From positions 62,001 to 126,000 of the forward strand of contig VYZB01000295.1 in the NCBI GenBank assembly GCA_013397455.1: 64,000 nucleotides of DNA. Direction: 5' to 3'. The position numbers were made by a program, and so were the translations under genes. The first letter of the stretch is position 1. Each line of letters opens with the position of its first letter. The notes under the pieces were generated by a model. That model was not told the DNA's origin. It did no database searches and saw nothing but the letters and a program-made list of their open reading frames with translations. This DNA comes from Crotophaga sulcirostris (taxonomy: Eukaryota > Chordata > Aves > Cuculiformes > Crotophagidae). Of this stretch, positions 35,822 through 46,508 are shown one piece after another.

Positions 35822-38661
35822 CTGAAATTACATAAAAATAGCCTTAAGAAACACACTTGTATTTGAATAATTATAAATAAAAAGGAATTTATATATTCGA
35901 TACAACTAGCATCTGCCTGTGCTGAAGAACATCTTAAATTTCCTTGTTAACCAAGGCCGATTTGTTCTTTTCTCATTACTTAGCCCTTCTAGAATAAGAA
36001 GTGAAAATACAGATTTTCACAGGGACACTAAGTGTACCAGAATATATCTTCATTTAAATGCAGGGGTTTTTTTTACAAATTTACAAAGTACTAGAATCTG
36101 TAACTGTCCTTTATTCCCTAAGTTTTATGCATGTTTATTCACTAGAACATATAACAGAGCTATTTTTAGGATATTTTGTTTTGCGTGACAACTCAATTAC
36201 TATAGATTGTCTGTCTGCTCCAGTTATTTCCTCAAGCTGTGCAAAGTATAACAGTAGTAGACTTTAATTAATTCTGTCTAGATGTGTTTTTCAAGCACTG
36301 ATTTTAGGCTTAAGTAGTGGTGACATGTTGTAAATACAATTAGCTTTTGAAAAATGGAAAAAAGTTAAGAAAGACTGTTCAGGCTAAATTTTTACATATT
36401 TGCTCTTATTAATGAAAGCTTGGGCTTTTCCCAAGACATAAATCAAAGCACAGTCAGAAAAAGAAGTATTCAAAACAAAGAAAGATTTTACATAAAGGAA
36501 AAGACGACATCACAGCAACAACCAGATTGCCTCTCCTTCAAAAAGGGAAAGAAAAAAATATTAGGAAAATAAACTGTAGGATTGTTGGAACAGAATCAGT
36601 AAAGCACTGACATCCCAAGACAAAACACTATGACAGAAAGGTATAAAATCATAAAGGAAAAAAGTCCAGAAAACAGATGAGTATGACCGAGTCAGGCAGT
36701 CACTGAACTGGGCACTGACTGAACTGGGCAACGCGTCAATGCTGAGGAGCTGCGCCAAGGAGCTGCACAGGCTGCTCCCTCCTCTCCCAGCTGGTTGGAG
36801 ATGTCTGAACAATCAATGCTGAAAAGGTGCTGAAACCGTAGCAAGTATTCCCATGTCTAACGAAATAGCAGTGACATTTTGTACTCTGAACTTGGCATGT
36901 AAGCGCTGATGTCCAAGCATGAGCTCCTTTACTGTCACAGTCACCTCCAGAGAGGTTTTGTGGTTTTGCTTGTTTCAGCCTATCCACTTCCCTTGACTTC
37001 TCCCTACACTTACTACACCATGAATCACACAAGCCACCTTCACTCAGCTTTGAAGTCTGAACGTGGTACTAACATGGCAGTGTACAAATGCAGACACCAA
37101 CTGGTCTGAGTTACTTGGACAGAAATAGGAAATTAAATACTGCATCAGCAGTATGCTTGACAGTTGCTATTTCACCAGGAGTTTTCCAGACATGGAACAC
37201 CAATACCCTGTTGCCAGCCTGCGCTGGTGCTCCGTAAGTAGAAAGCACAAGCAACAAGCACCCGAGGTATGGACCTTGTGAGGCTGTACCACCACTTTCC
37301 AGAGGCACACAGAACCCACTTCAGCAGCTGGCTGGAAGCTGCTGTGTCCCAGAGAAAAGAGCACAGTGAAGAAGCCAGAACAAAAATAATCACCTTGCTC
37401 CCTTGTCATATCTAACATGTCTACTGGTCAGCTAACATATAATGGGAATCTCCACATCTCCCGGCAACTGCTGATGCTCTTTTAATCTCATTTCCAGTGC
37501 CTTCAACAGCAAGGCTGACTCCCCACACACTTTTTAATTTATTATAAAATGCATCACACTGAATCTTCTTTCAAGTTTTGAAAATAAGTATGGACACTTG
37601 CTTTCAGCCAAAGGCATTTTAATAGTTTTTTCACAGCTGGGGGTGTAAACAACTAAGCAGATACAGTCAAAACCAAGAAACACCTGAAAACTCAGCATAA
37701 ACAGCTGCTCTGATAACAATTTCTACAATCTACGGTAAGTGCAGCTAAAGCTTAAAGGCTTTTGGTCTTGATCAGCATGAGGAGTTGCCTCACTTTGCCA
37801 CATAGTTACTTTAGAAAAGCACTATTCCTGCAAAAGGTCACATTTCCTAAAGATGAGGCCAATACTGGAGCATAACATAACTGAATTCATGGTTGAGCCA
37901 GAGCTGCTCTTGAAATCTGTTCAGAGCCAGGTAACCATGAGAAAAGTCTTCCAATGGTACAGACAGCACTAAAACACACCCACTACATTTAGAAATAAAG
38001 GAAGATTTTCCACAGCATGCTCAGCAGTAGCAGACATTAGAAGGAGCTTCATTTAACTGGCTCCCCTGAACATTTCTGACACCACAAGCTGAAAAAATTC
38101 TCAAGACTGTCCACACAGACTCAGAACAGTCTTTTCAGAACCACTGCTTCAGTCAGGAGACACAGGAAGACCTGCTGGAAAAAACAAGGCACGTGGACTT
38201 ACTTCATAAATTAACCCAGGACTTCCAGCAATTAACTTCTCCAACATCTGACGTACACAGGTCTACTAGGGGAAGAAAGGCATCACACACAATCCAAACT
38301 TAAACGTATAGGGAGGAAGAATTCTAAATCCTTCTGCACTCTTATGCCATGTGACTTCATAAGCTTTGTTATGGGTGTGCAAAGTGAAGATACATCGGAA
38401 AATACACATCTATATAGTAGAACAGGTTTTACAGTCTAGGTTTTATGACTCTTAAGCTTCCCTGAAGAACCAGTGCTTCCACAAGAAATCTAAAGTTGAT
38501 GAGTATACTGCTTTATAAACAAACAAAGTAAATTAAATGCATCATTAAATGAGAAGACATATTATTTCCCCAAAGCCTAATCTGAGCTATGCTTCAAGCA
38601 ATCACTTATTGTGTTTTTGCTGACTGTGAAACAGAACATCTTAATTCTACAAAATTATTAC
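35822..38661. other. TDRD9 locus, intron before exon C
   Basis: Non-coding, apart from one exon-like segment with strong splice signals at about 38,206-38,265 that does not fit TDRD9 in phase. A 16-bp-period duplication lies at about 36.70-36.73 kb. The neighbouring intron to the left (34472-35748) holds nothing recognised. Confidence 0.5.
36701..36730. repeat. Short tandem duplication, 16-bp period
   Basis: ACTGAACTGGGCA occurs twice in immediate succession with two or three linker bases. It is a small local duplication. Confidence 0.85.
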
Positions 38662-38771
38662 CATAGCAATTTCTGACGAATGTTTTCCTGCAGCTGTCTC
38701 ATATTCTCCTGTCCAGAACACACTTCACATTCATGAAGCATCTTATTAATGGTTAGCCTTAGGACGTTTAT
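38662..38771 (-). pseudogene. TDRD9: TDRD9 C-terminal exon B
   Basis: A 110-base open exon, acceptor CTTACAG and donor TATG|GTAATA. It encodes INVLRLTINKMLHECEVCSG, then QENMRQLQENIRQKLL. Human has VNILRAAINKLVCDG and RVAQLQDIARQKLLG. It exits in phase 2, completed by T from the next exon to give cysteine. Confidence 0.9.
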
Positions 38772-39449
38772 CTGTAAGAATACCAGTGACACAGTATAAA
38801 GCACTATAAACATGCACTAGTTCCGTATTATATTATACTAACATGAAGCTGGTTGTGGCACCCATACCACCGAACTTCAGTTGGAGTATTATTAACATAA
38901 GCAAAAACATTTGAAGTTTTGGAAACACTTATTCCTCTGGATGCATGTCTGCCAGTCAAAGACATTAATATTTAAGGTTACTCAGATATGCTGTGAACCA
39001 TACAGGCTACCACTTGCCTGGATTTTTTCAAAACCAGAATACCTTCTGTAGATTTTCTCAGGATTTTTCTCCATCCGTCCGTAACATTCAAATGCACAAC
39101 AGCTTGGTGATACCATCGTATCTCAGGTGTCACAAATACAGGCGTCACATAAACCAAGGCAGTGCTTTCAGAAAACAACAGCACAAATAAATGCACCCGC
39201 ATGTCCACTGTGCCCTTAAAAAGCGTGTAGAAACCACTAGTCACCACCTGTACCTGCTCTGTACAGAATTTATCAGGGTGCGTAAGCTCCTTTACTGCCT
39301 AAAGCACACATCAGATCTAAGTACAGGTTAGTTAGATACAGCTCGCTGTCCTATATAACACAGGATGTGTATACACTTCTCTCTGACACATCTGTGTCTA
39401 AAATTTTTAGAAAGGCTGTAAGGAGGAATACAGAGGGTTTCATCATTAG

Positions 39450-39750
39450 CTGGGGAGGAACTTTTTACAAGGGCTTGTAGTCACAGAATGAGGGGGAATG
39501 GCTTTAAACTGGAAGGGGGAAGATTTACATTAGACATTAGGAAGAAATTCTTTATGATGAGGGTGGTGAGGTCCTGGCACAGGTTGCCCAGGGAAGCTGT
39601 GGGTGCCCCCTCACTGGAAGTGTTAAAGGCCAGGTTGGATGGGGCCTGGAGCAGCCTGGTCTGGTGGGAGGTGTCCCTGCCCATGGCAGGGGGGTGGAAC
39701 TGGATTGGCTTTAAGGTCCTTTCCAACCCAAACCATTTTTTGATTCTGTT
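39450..39750 (+). mobile_element. CR1 LINE, 3' end fragment (forward)
   Basis: Typical CR1 3' end: AATGGCTTTAAACTGGAAGG, GAAGAAATTCTTTATGATGA, GGTTGCCCAGGGAAGC and AGGTCCTTTCCAACCCAAAC, ending at ATTTTTTGATTCTG. The ORF2 C-terminus is readable in part. It lies between C-terminal TDRD9 exons, on the opposite strand to the gene. Confidence 0.95.
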
Positions 39751-40139
39751 TGCTGGGCTGATCTGCTCTGGGAGAAGTAGCTTGACAAAGATGACTTATC
39801 AGAACTGTAAAATCAAACTGTAGATTTCAAAGCAGTAATGCCAGGCTGATTCTACAAACATAACTGACAAGTACTGACAACTGATTATTCCAAAACTGAT
39901 GCTTTTGTTTTGAGAAGTGTACAATGTATTGTTCTATAATATTTTATTTTGTTCAAAGTGTGTGGAGGAGGTAACTGGTTTGGGTTTTTTTCCTGGTAAG
40001 AATCCGAAGTTATAAACACTAACAAATAAACCCCCAAACCCACAGCTTAAAACAAGTTTTCTTACTACATATAAGAGTTAACAAGCTCTGATGCACTGAA
40101 TTCTACTTTATTCACACAAAATTCTAATGCATGTTTTAC

Positions 40140-40278
40140 CTCTCTTATGTCTTCCAGTCCAAAATGCACGTCAAACGCCAGTTCCATGTCATTTTCTGGA
40201 AGAAGTGGAGCCCCACGAGTCTGACTCCAACCCAAACCACACAGAGCACCAGTAAAACACTTGTGACTTCTACCAACT
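40140..40278 (-). pseudogene. TDRD9: TDRD9 C-terminal exon A
   Basis: A 139-base open exon, acceptor TTCTTCCTATAG and donor GAG|GTAAAA. It encodes VGRSHKCFTGALCGLGWSQT, then RGAPLLPENDMELAFDVHFG and LEDIRE. It matches human YYTGVLCGLGW and LPEHDMELAFDVQFSVED. The exit phase 0 fits the next exon. Confidence 0.92.
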
Positions 40279-41588
40279 CTATAGGAAGAAGAAAGAAAAT
40301 GGTCTCACCTAGAGATGAAGAAACTAAACTCATACAAAGACAAGACTTAAATGAATTAGTCAACTATGTCAAGCAAGATACAGGTGTGTTTTAAAGAAGC
40401 TGAAACAATTGAGAGGCACTCACACATAGTCATACTGGTTTTTTTCAAGTATAGCGATGAAACAAAACTAAAGTTCTGGTTATGAAAACATATACTCATA
40501 AAACTTAAAGGAAATCATTCATATGCAAAATGAAACTTTAATTAAGGAAAGTTGGCTTCACTATGCTGAAATGACAGTCTACAGATACAAGAATTTTGAA
40601 GCAAATGTAGATAAGTACAGTCTACTCAACTGCTTCTTAACTACATTTTCACTTCTGCTGCTGACAGTTTTAGGATACTAAAATTCTTGTTATTTTCCCC
40701 ATAGAACAACTACCATAATCAGAAAACAATCTGTGTGGCTACCTCAGTTCTGCAAATCCAATTCTAGACAAGGAATTACAAAATTAACGTCCGAAAGAGT
40801 GGCAAATAAAAAACCCCAAATCTTCTTACTAAGCATTAGTGTAGGTGTCTATTCTAAACTCCTGAACTACTGTGTCATGTAGAACATCTTGAATTATCTG
40901 AACTCAGGCCAAAAGAACACCAACTATCCAGGAGGCTATCATGTAACACTGATCCTCCAGCTCCCCAGTTTTACACAAGTTGCTTTTTTCCTTATCTTTT
41001 TTTCCTTGATATCAGACATATAAACTAAAAAACTATTGGTATTTCTTATCCAGGTGGCTGCTTAGTATGAAAAAACTTTTTTTTGCCCTGTGCTTTTCAA
41101 ATACAGGCCCTACATGGCTCATGCCAAAGTTATGACCTGGAATAACGGGTAGGCTGTGCTCTGCCCATCACAGTTATTCAGGAGTTATACTTATTTCCCC
41201 TCTCAATGTACCACATTAAGCTTGAAACCCTTTGCTGACGCAGAGTTTTCATTATCTGCTGCAGTTATGCAAGCAACAAAGCCCCTTAAATTTTCAAGTC
41301 CAGTCCTCATTATAGAACAGTATTTGCTTAAAATTATCCTTACTATAAGACAAAAGTTATACAGCAACAGACAGCAGTAACACCATAACCGGTGTATAAG
41401 GGACCTACAGAATTAGCAAATAATACTGCACGTCTCCTAAAAATGTTAAAAATATGTTAAAACTGTTAATAATGTAACACCACTTTGTGTTGGAAAATTA
41501 TTAATATTTAAAATTTGACAGGTCTGGCTAAGAATTTTATCCAAAAAAAAGGAAAATTCCTTTCATCTAAAAGCTAGCAGTCAGTGAA

Positions 41589-41690
41589 CTAAGATAATAC
41601 AGGATATGCCACTTCTACAGGCTTCACCAAGAGCCATCTCTCAATAGTGCCACCTGTGGTAGTTAACAAGCTACTGAGAGTCCATCCCTT
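41589..41690 (-). pseudogene. Possible decayed TDRD9 remnant upstream of the C-terminal exons
   Basis: The reverse frame reads TLSSLLTTTGGTIERWLL, then VKPVEVAYPVLS and a stop. It loosely resembles human SLSINATGSTMLLRETSL and PGLPALLS, which directly precede the 40.2-kb exon. The order is right, but the match is weak and no splice sites are clear. Confidence 0.2.
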
Positions 41691-42173
41691 CCAGGCATGG
41701 GTATTTGGCTTATTATCATATATAAATATATAAAATATTATCTGAAGTCCATTCTTCACAAGAATGTACACTGGGCTTTGCTAACATTACAATCATTTTC
41801 CTCACCTCTTTCCTTTCTTTGAAATTGTATATAAACAGATAGGTTCTCTGCAACCACTTGACAGAAAGCAAGGAACAGAGGAAAAAATGCTGCCCAAATG
41901 TTTGCTCACTATGACCATAGTTAATAAAGCTTCTGCATGATCGGTCTTAAATCCCAATATTCTACAGCAACTTTAAGTAGTATCAGTTCTCTCCTGTAAA
42001 GAAACAAAACCTAAATTTACAGTTACCTAATTTACAGTTTGATTAAGAAAAAACACATCTATATAATATTGATAGATATATAATAATATAGTAGGCTTAT
42101 CCAAGATCTTATCTTTCCCTATTTTCTACAAGTTAAGTCTTGCTTATAAAAATTATTACCTATTTCATCTTAC

Positions 42174-42227
42174 CTCTCTGATACTCTTGATATGAATATA
42201 ATTTTTTTGACCCCACACAAGCTCATC
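42174..42227 (-). pseudogene. TDRD9: TDRD9 exon (helicase-associated region, part 2)
   Basis: A 54-base open exon with acceptor CACTTCCAG and donor GAG|GTAAGA. It encodes DELVWGQKNYIHIKSIRE, matching human DELNWGRLNYIQIKRIRE. The human protein continues with about 500 residues that include the Tudor domain before the next exon found here. Confidence 0.88.
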
Positions 42228-43178
42228 CTGGAAGTGAAAAATTAAAATGCAAAAATTGTTAAAAGCTCGTTTCTTCTACTGCTAATAACCTTTCTCTCAT
42301 ATTCTTCTGTGTAGACAAAAAAAATGGTTATTTTATATATATAATATTACATATATATAGTGGTTATTATACAGCAGTGGAAGAAGAATTTGATGTGATT
42401 TCACAGCTTTCTGTGCATCCGTATCAATCGAGTATTACAACATGTATGAAAATATAATACAATCACATACTTGTCTAATAAACTATATCTTGGTTACCAA
42501 CAGAGCAGCTGTGGGTTATCAAATTTTTCATATAAATCCACAACTAATTCCTCTCTATTGCTACTATACAATCTAAAATGGACACTCCTTCAAAAAAACC
42601 CACAAGTTCTTTATTTGGATGCATAACTTCATCAGACAGATTGTGGCCATCTTGGCTACTCATTGTAACTCCATGTATGTTACACACTGGTGTTCCTAAA
42701 GCAAATTATGCTCTGAAAGAAAAAGGTTTTCTTATACATATAAAAGAAAGACTGAAGGCAGTTATAAGGTGCACACTACTGTTTTCCATGACTGATGCAA
42801 TAAAGATCTTCTATCTTTCAGGGTTTTTTCCAGGGGGTGGGAAGATTTGTGTGTTTCTTCAAAAAATAGAGAGAGACACTTAGGCATATTAAAAGTATTT
42901 CTTTCAACTAGAGTTCAATTTCGCTTTTCAGTTTGGATTTCAAACCCTCTGGTCACTGTTGATCCACCTGTAAAAGGGACTACATAGGGTATTGCCTTCA
43001 AATACTCAGCACTGGATTCTAAGACCCGTTCTCTCAAAGACTATGCTTCTATTTACTTATGAAAAATTATAACTACTACAAAGCAGGACTGCTAGCAAAA
43101 TTCCTTACCAATAATATAAAATAGTGCAGCATCGAAGCCACTAACATCAAACAGAAAAGTAGAAAAAGTTTAATTAAC
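42228..43178. other. TDRD9 locus intron with AT microsatellite
   Basis: AT-rich intron. A TA-rich simple repeat lies at about 42,330-42,368. Nothing else was recognised. Confidence 0.6.
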
Positions 43179-43223
43179 CTTGGGGTGTATCAGCTCCCCT
43201 CTTTGTCTGTACGCCTGCCATGC
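43179..43223 (-). pseudogene. TDRD9: TDRD9 exon (helicase-associated region, part 1)
   Basis: A 45-base open exon, acceptor CTTTCTTAG, with a weak donor AAG|GTTAAT. It encodes AWQAYRQRGELIHPK, matching human TWKACRQTGELRYPK. It joins in phase 0 to the 42174-42227 exon. Confidence 0.85.
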
Positions 43224-44008
43224 CTAAGAAAGAAGCAGTGTAGTATTCAGGTAAAAACTGTTGTGCTTTAGTAATAACAATTACAAGTATTAATGTGACA
43301 GTTAAAACCATTAAGTTTTTTCCACTGAAGTTAATTTTTTTTAACACCAATTTAAAGACCAGAAATACCTATGGGCTAACACAGACTACAAATATTTAAG
43401 CACAAAAGAGCGTAAGGAAATGTAAATGACAGTCATTTAAGTTGGACGAGACTTCATCAGATCAATTGTTCCAACATTACACACAGCAAGGCTAACTTAG
43501 ATCAGGTTTTTGAGGATCTTGGCTATAAAACCTTACATAATCTTGACCGATGTCATGGTTGGACCCACTCTGAGTAGGAAACTAGACTACAGACCTCCTT
43601 ATGACTTTTCCAGTCTTAAGTATTTAATGATTCTAGTTTAATATGATGCTTGCCTGGCTGGTTCCTAAGCAGATATAAATATATCTCACTCTTATGAATA
43701 GTCTTACTTTATTTTCTTGAGGGTGGTCTTCTTTTGCTTATACGTGAGCACACAAAGTGGCATGGCTGCAAAACAATTCTAAGAATGCATCACTGGATGG
43801 TTTAAATGATTTCATTATTAAGTAGAAAAATCTATGACAGATGCTTGAAGAATCCATTTCTTCTAGTTTGACAAGTCACCTCATATTACAATTTTCCAGC
43901 TTACCGTGGACACTGACTGTTAGCATAGTTGAATAGTCAGACTGAATTTCTCTACCTTAATTGAACAATATTGACATACTGATTTTAAATAATGCTTTTG
44001 ACACTCAC

Positions 44009-44071
44009 CACTTCCATACCAAAGCCTTGCAATATGTCAGAAAAATAAAGTCCACTTATGATTTCAGAAAG
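44009..44071 (-). pseudogene. Possible diverged TDRD9 exon
   Basis: A 63-base open segment, acceptor TTTTCTTTTAAAAG and donor GTG|GTGAGT, phase 0 at both ends. It reads LSEIISGLYFSDILQGFGME, then V. Joined to the next exon (AWQAYRQ), it keeps exactly the spacing of the human SGSSKSD...TWKACRQ stretch, but only SG and SD are identical. Confidence 0.3.
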
Positions 44072-44209
44072 CTTTTAAAAGAAAAAATGTCACATATCAC
44101 ATAAACCAGGCTCAACAGCCTTCACTTCCCTGGATTCTCCTATTTCTACTACCAAAGTTTTGGATCTTTTCTAATTCACCAAAAACTTTTCATAAGCAAT
44201 GACTTAAAA

Positions 44210-44246
44210 AAGATGTGCTAATGATTCTATGAACTTGAAGCCTATC
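44210..44246 (-). pseudogene. Possible decayed TDRD9 exon remnant (RLQV)
   Basis: After a good acceptor (GATTTCTTCCAG) the frame reads DRLQVHRIIS. Human TDRD9 has KRLQVYPLHSS in the segment between the 46.4-kb and 43.2-kb exons. Order and phase fit, but the match is short and no donor follows. Confidence 0.25.
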
Positions 44247-44461
44247 CTGGAAGAAATCTAATCTGAACCACGGTGTTTGAAGCAAGTACTTTCTCTGTCC
44301 TTTTCTGACACTCAGCTTCCACATCACTGACATATAGAGATACTATATAGAAAGCTGTTTGAATGTCTGTGTTTCTTCTACAGGACAACATGCTGGTCTA
44401 TAGAAATATCACCTGCAGATTAACAGGACATGAAAGAAATACAGTATACAGGGAAGTGAGA

Positions 44462-44566
44462 CTGAGTGCCATGGTTCAGGTGATCGGATGGTGTTAGTGT
44501 TGGCTTATAGGTTGGACTTGATGACCTCAGAGGTCCCTTCCAACCTTGTGATACTGTGATACTGTG
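44462..44566 (+). mobile_element. CR1 LINE, very short 3' tail (forward)
   Basis: Only the last roughly 100 bases of a CR1 are present: GGTTGGACTTGATGACCTCA, then GAGGTCCCTTCCAACCTTGT, ending in two copies of the 8-base terminal repeat GATACTGT. The terminal microsatellite is the CR1 hallmark. Confidence 0.92.
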
Positions 44567-45189
44567 AATTAAGAAAAGGTGATGCTTGAGCCTCAGAATC
44601 AGTGGGTATGCACGGCCTATGTGCCCATGTGTGTTTTGTAAGTCCGACAACAGAATAGAGAAAAACAAGTCAGCTTTCACCGAAGTGAAAAGAGGCCAAC
44701 ACACATAAAATGGAACAAATTACATCTGCAGCTGAAGATTTTCAAGTCTCCAGAAGATTACAGAACATGTCAGACCATCCATAATGTAAAACACCGCATT
44801 TTGAACAGTAGGTTCCTCTAGCTGAAATCTTTCCCATGCTAAACCGGTTCTGCTTGTAATCACTGGGATCGACCTCTGTCCATGGTACTGAGCCACCAAA
44901 CAACCAAGTGTAAAGAAAAACCACACTTGGACAGAAAAAAATAATACGAATTCAAAGATATGAAGCCTGGAGAAAGGACACCAAACCCATTCAGTACTAG
45001 AATTTACCAGTCCAAATAATACAGACAAGAAGAGGCAACCTACTATTACCTGTAGTGTAACTTCTTAGCAAGCAGAACGAAGCAAGTACACACCAAAACA
45101 GTACAGTGTGATTTGCATCAATCAGTATTTGCAACAACAAAATGTCGCTATGTAAATTTGTTCTTCTTGAGCTGAAATGGGGCACTCAC

Positions 45190-45248
45190 CAGACAGTAGT
45201 CATATGGACAAAGATGAGACATTTTTGGCAGAATAAATAAGGAACATT
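45190..45248 (-). pseudogene. Possible decayed TDRD9 exon remnant
   Basis: A segment flanked by GTTTTGCAG and a good donor (CTG|GTGAGT) reads MFLIYSAKNVSSLSI, a TGA, then LLS. This loosely parallels human SLKNFFAMPFRQ, with the stop at the arginine position. It lies in the expected order, but similarity is weak and the exit phase does not fit the next candidate. Confidence 0.15.
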
Positions 45249-46404
45249 CTGCAAAACCTAGAACACACTCTTACTGGAATTTTCTCCTGATTACTGCTAA
45301 TTACACAAATTACAGGAGACAAGCTTACCTGTATAAATACATTAATAAATGCTTAGAGGTTTATTTCTAAAAAATTAATCATATTTTAATATCATTTAAA
45401 AACCTCCAAGGTTGATGAAAAATATTTTGCACAAAACCCCTGGTATTTTCCTAAAAAGATGTTTTATTTTGAAAGAACAAGCAGAACTGCACTTTTTTTG
45501 TAACATGTATTATTTAAACTTCCTGAAGAAATGGAATTCAAAATTTTGTCCACAACTATGCTTTCTGAAAGACACAGGATATCAAAATTGGAATGAGATC
45601 ATGAGATTTAGCTTTGTCTTCAAAAGAAGGCCAGAACAGAAACAGTCTTATTTACCAGTGAAATTAATCAAAATTAGGTTACCAAAGATCTTAGAAAGTA
45701 GTAGTACACTGCTGCAGAACTCCTTGCAAACTTATTCACCAGTTTCTCAAGTATACGTAATACTCCTGTATTCTAAAAACACCACTAGTTTTAACAAAAA
45801 GTCTAGCATGTAAGAAAACTAACCATTATCAAGAACTACAGGTCATGACATTAATTGAAGATGTATACATGGGAACAAAAACATTTCCTAAATACGTGGC
45901 CAGTGTTAGGCCAAAGTTGTAGAAACAACTGTGCGACATTTTCAAATAGTAAACATCAATTTAAAAAACATAGACAGTAACAAAAATTAATATTTACTTA
46001 TTTCAACAGACAGTAAGGAATTAGTTAAACACCCACTGAAAATTAATGCCTGGTTTGAATTTTTTCTTCATGGCTTAATGTTATGTTTTAGTTTACAATG
46101 CAAAACAGTTGCCTGGTTTTATTCTTCATATAAACAATGTTCAGCTCTGGTCTGCAGCACAGAACCTGCTTTCCATAAGACACTTGAATAGTCACTTACA
46201 CTCCAGGGCATTCAATAAGACCTACAAGCAGTCTTAGTATGAGTAACCTGAGTAGAAATCACACAAATATATAAAGTAAAAGCAGGGATGCACAGAAAAT
46301 TAAGTTACCACTAATAACTGTAATGCATGGGCTGATGCTGTCCCTCAAGTAATGTCTTATTTCCCCGAAGAATCACTGTTCCCAGATTTTGAAATTTATC
46401 CTAC

Positions 46405-46508
46405 CTATTGCTCTTCATCTCCAACTCGTCAAATGACTGAATCAAAGACACTGCTGCTTCATACGTTTCCATTCATATCTCTGGTTCTTCTATATTTTGA
46501 GAAGGAAG
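46405..46508 (-). pseudogene. TDRD9: TDRD9 exon with in-frame stop
   Basis: A 104-base exon with acceptor TTCTCCACACAG, phase 0, following exactly in frame from the 51982-52146 exon, and donor AATAG|GTAGGA. It reads LPSQNIEEPEI, then TGA (46473-46475), then METYEAAVSLIQSFDELEMK. Human has EEPVITKDIYEVAVSLIQMF, so the frame assignment is secure and the TGA is inside the coding exon. Confidence 0.92.

Noticed and set aside
38978..39247. 89-codon reverse ORF between TDRD9 C-terminal exons
   Set aside because: It does not align with any part of TDRD9 I know and lacks clear splice sites at its ends. Probably chance.
40145..40363. 72-codon reverse ORF ending in WNWRLTCILDWKT
   Set aside because: It is a frame-shifted shadow of the true TDRD9 exon at 40140-40278, which reads in another frame.
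44720..45028. 102-codon reverse ORF and a 60-codon ORF in another frame
   Set aside because: No similarity to the missing helicase motifs IV-VI, which I specifically looked for here. No splice signals.
45412..45813. 133-codon forward ORF
   Set aside because: AT-rich composition with lysine/asparagine/phenylalanine bias typical of random frames. No motif and no splice context.
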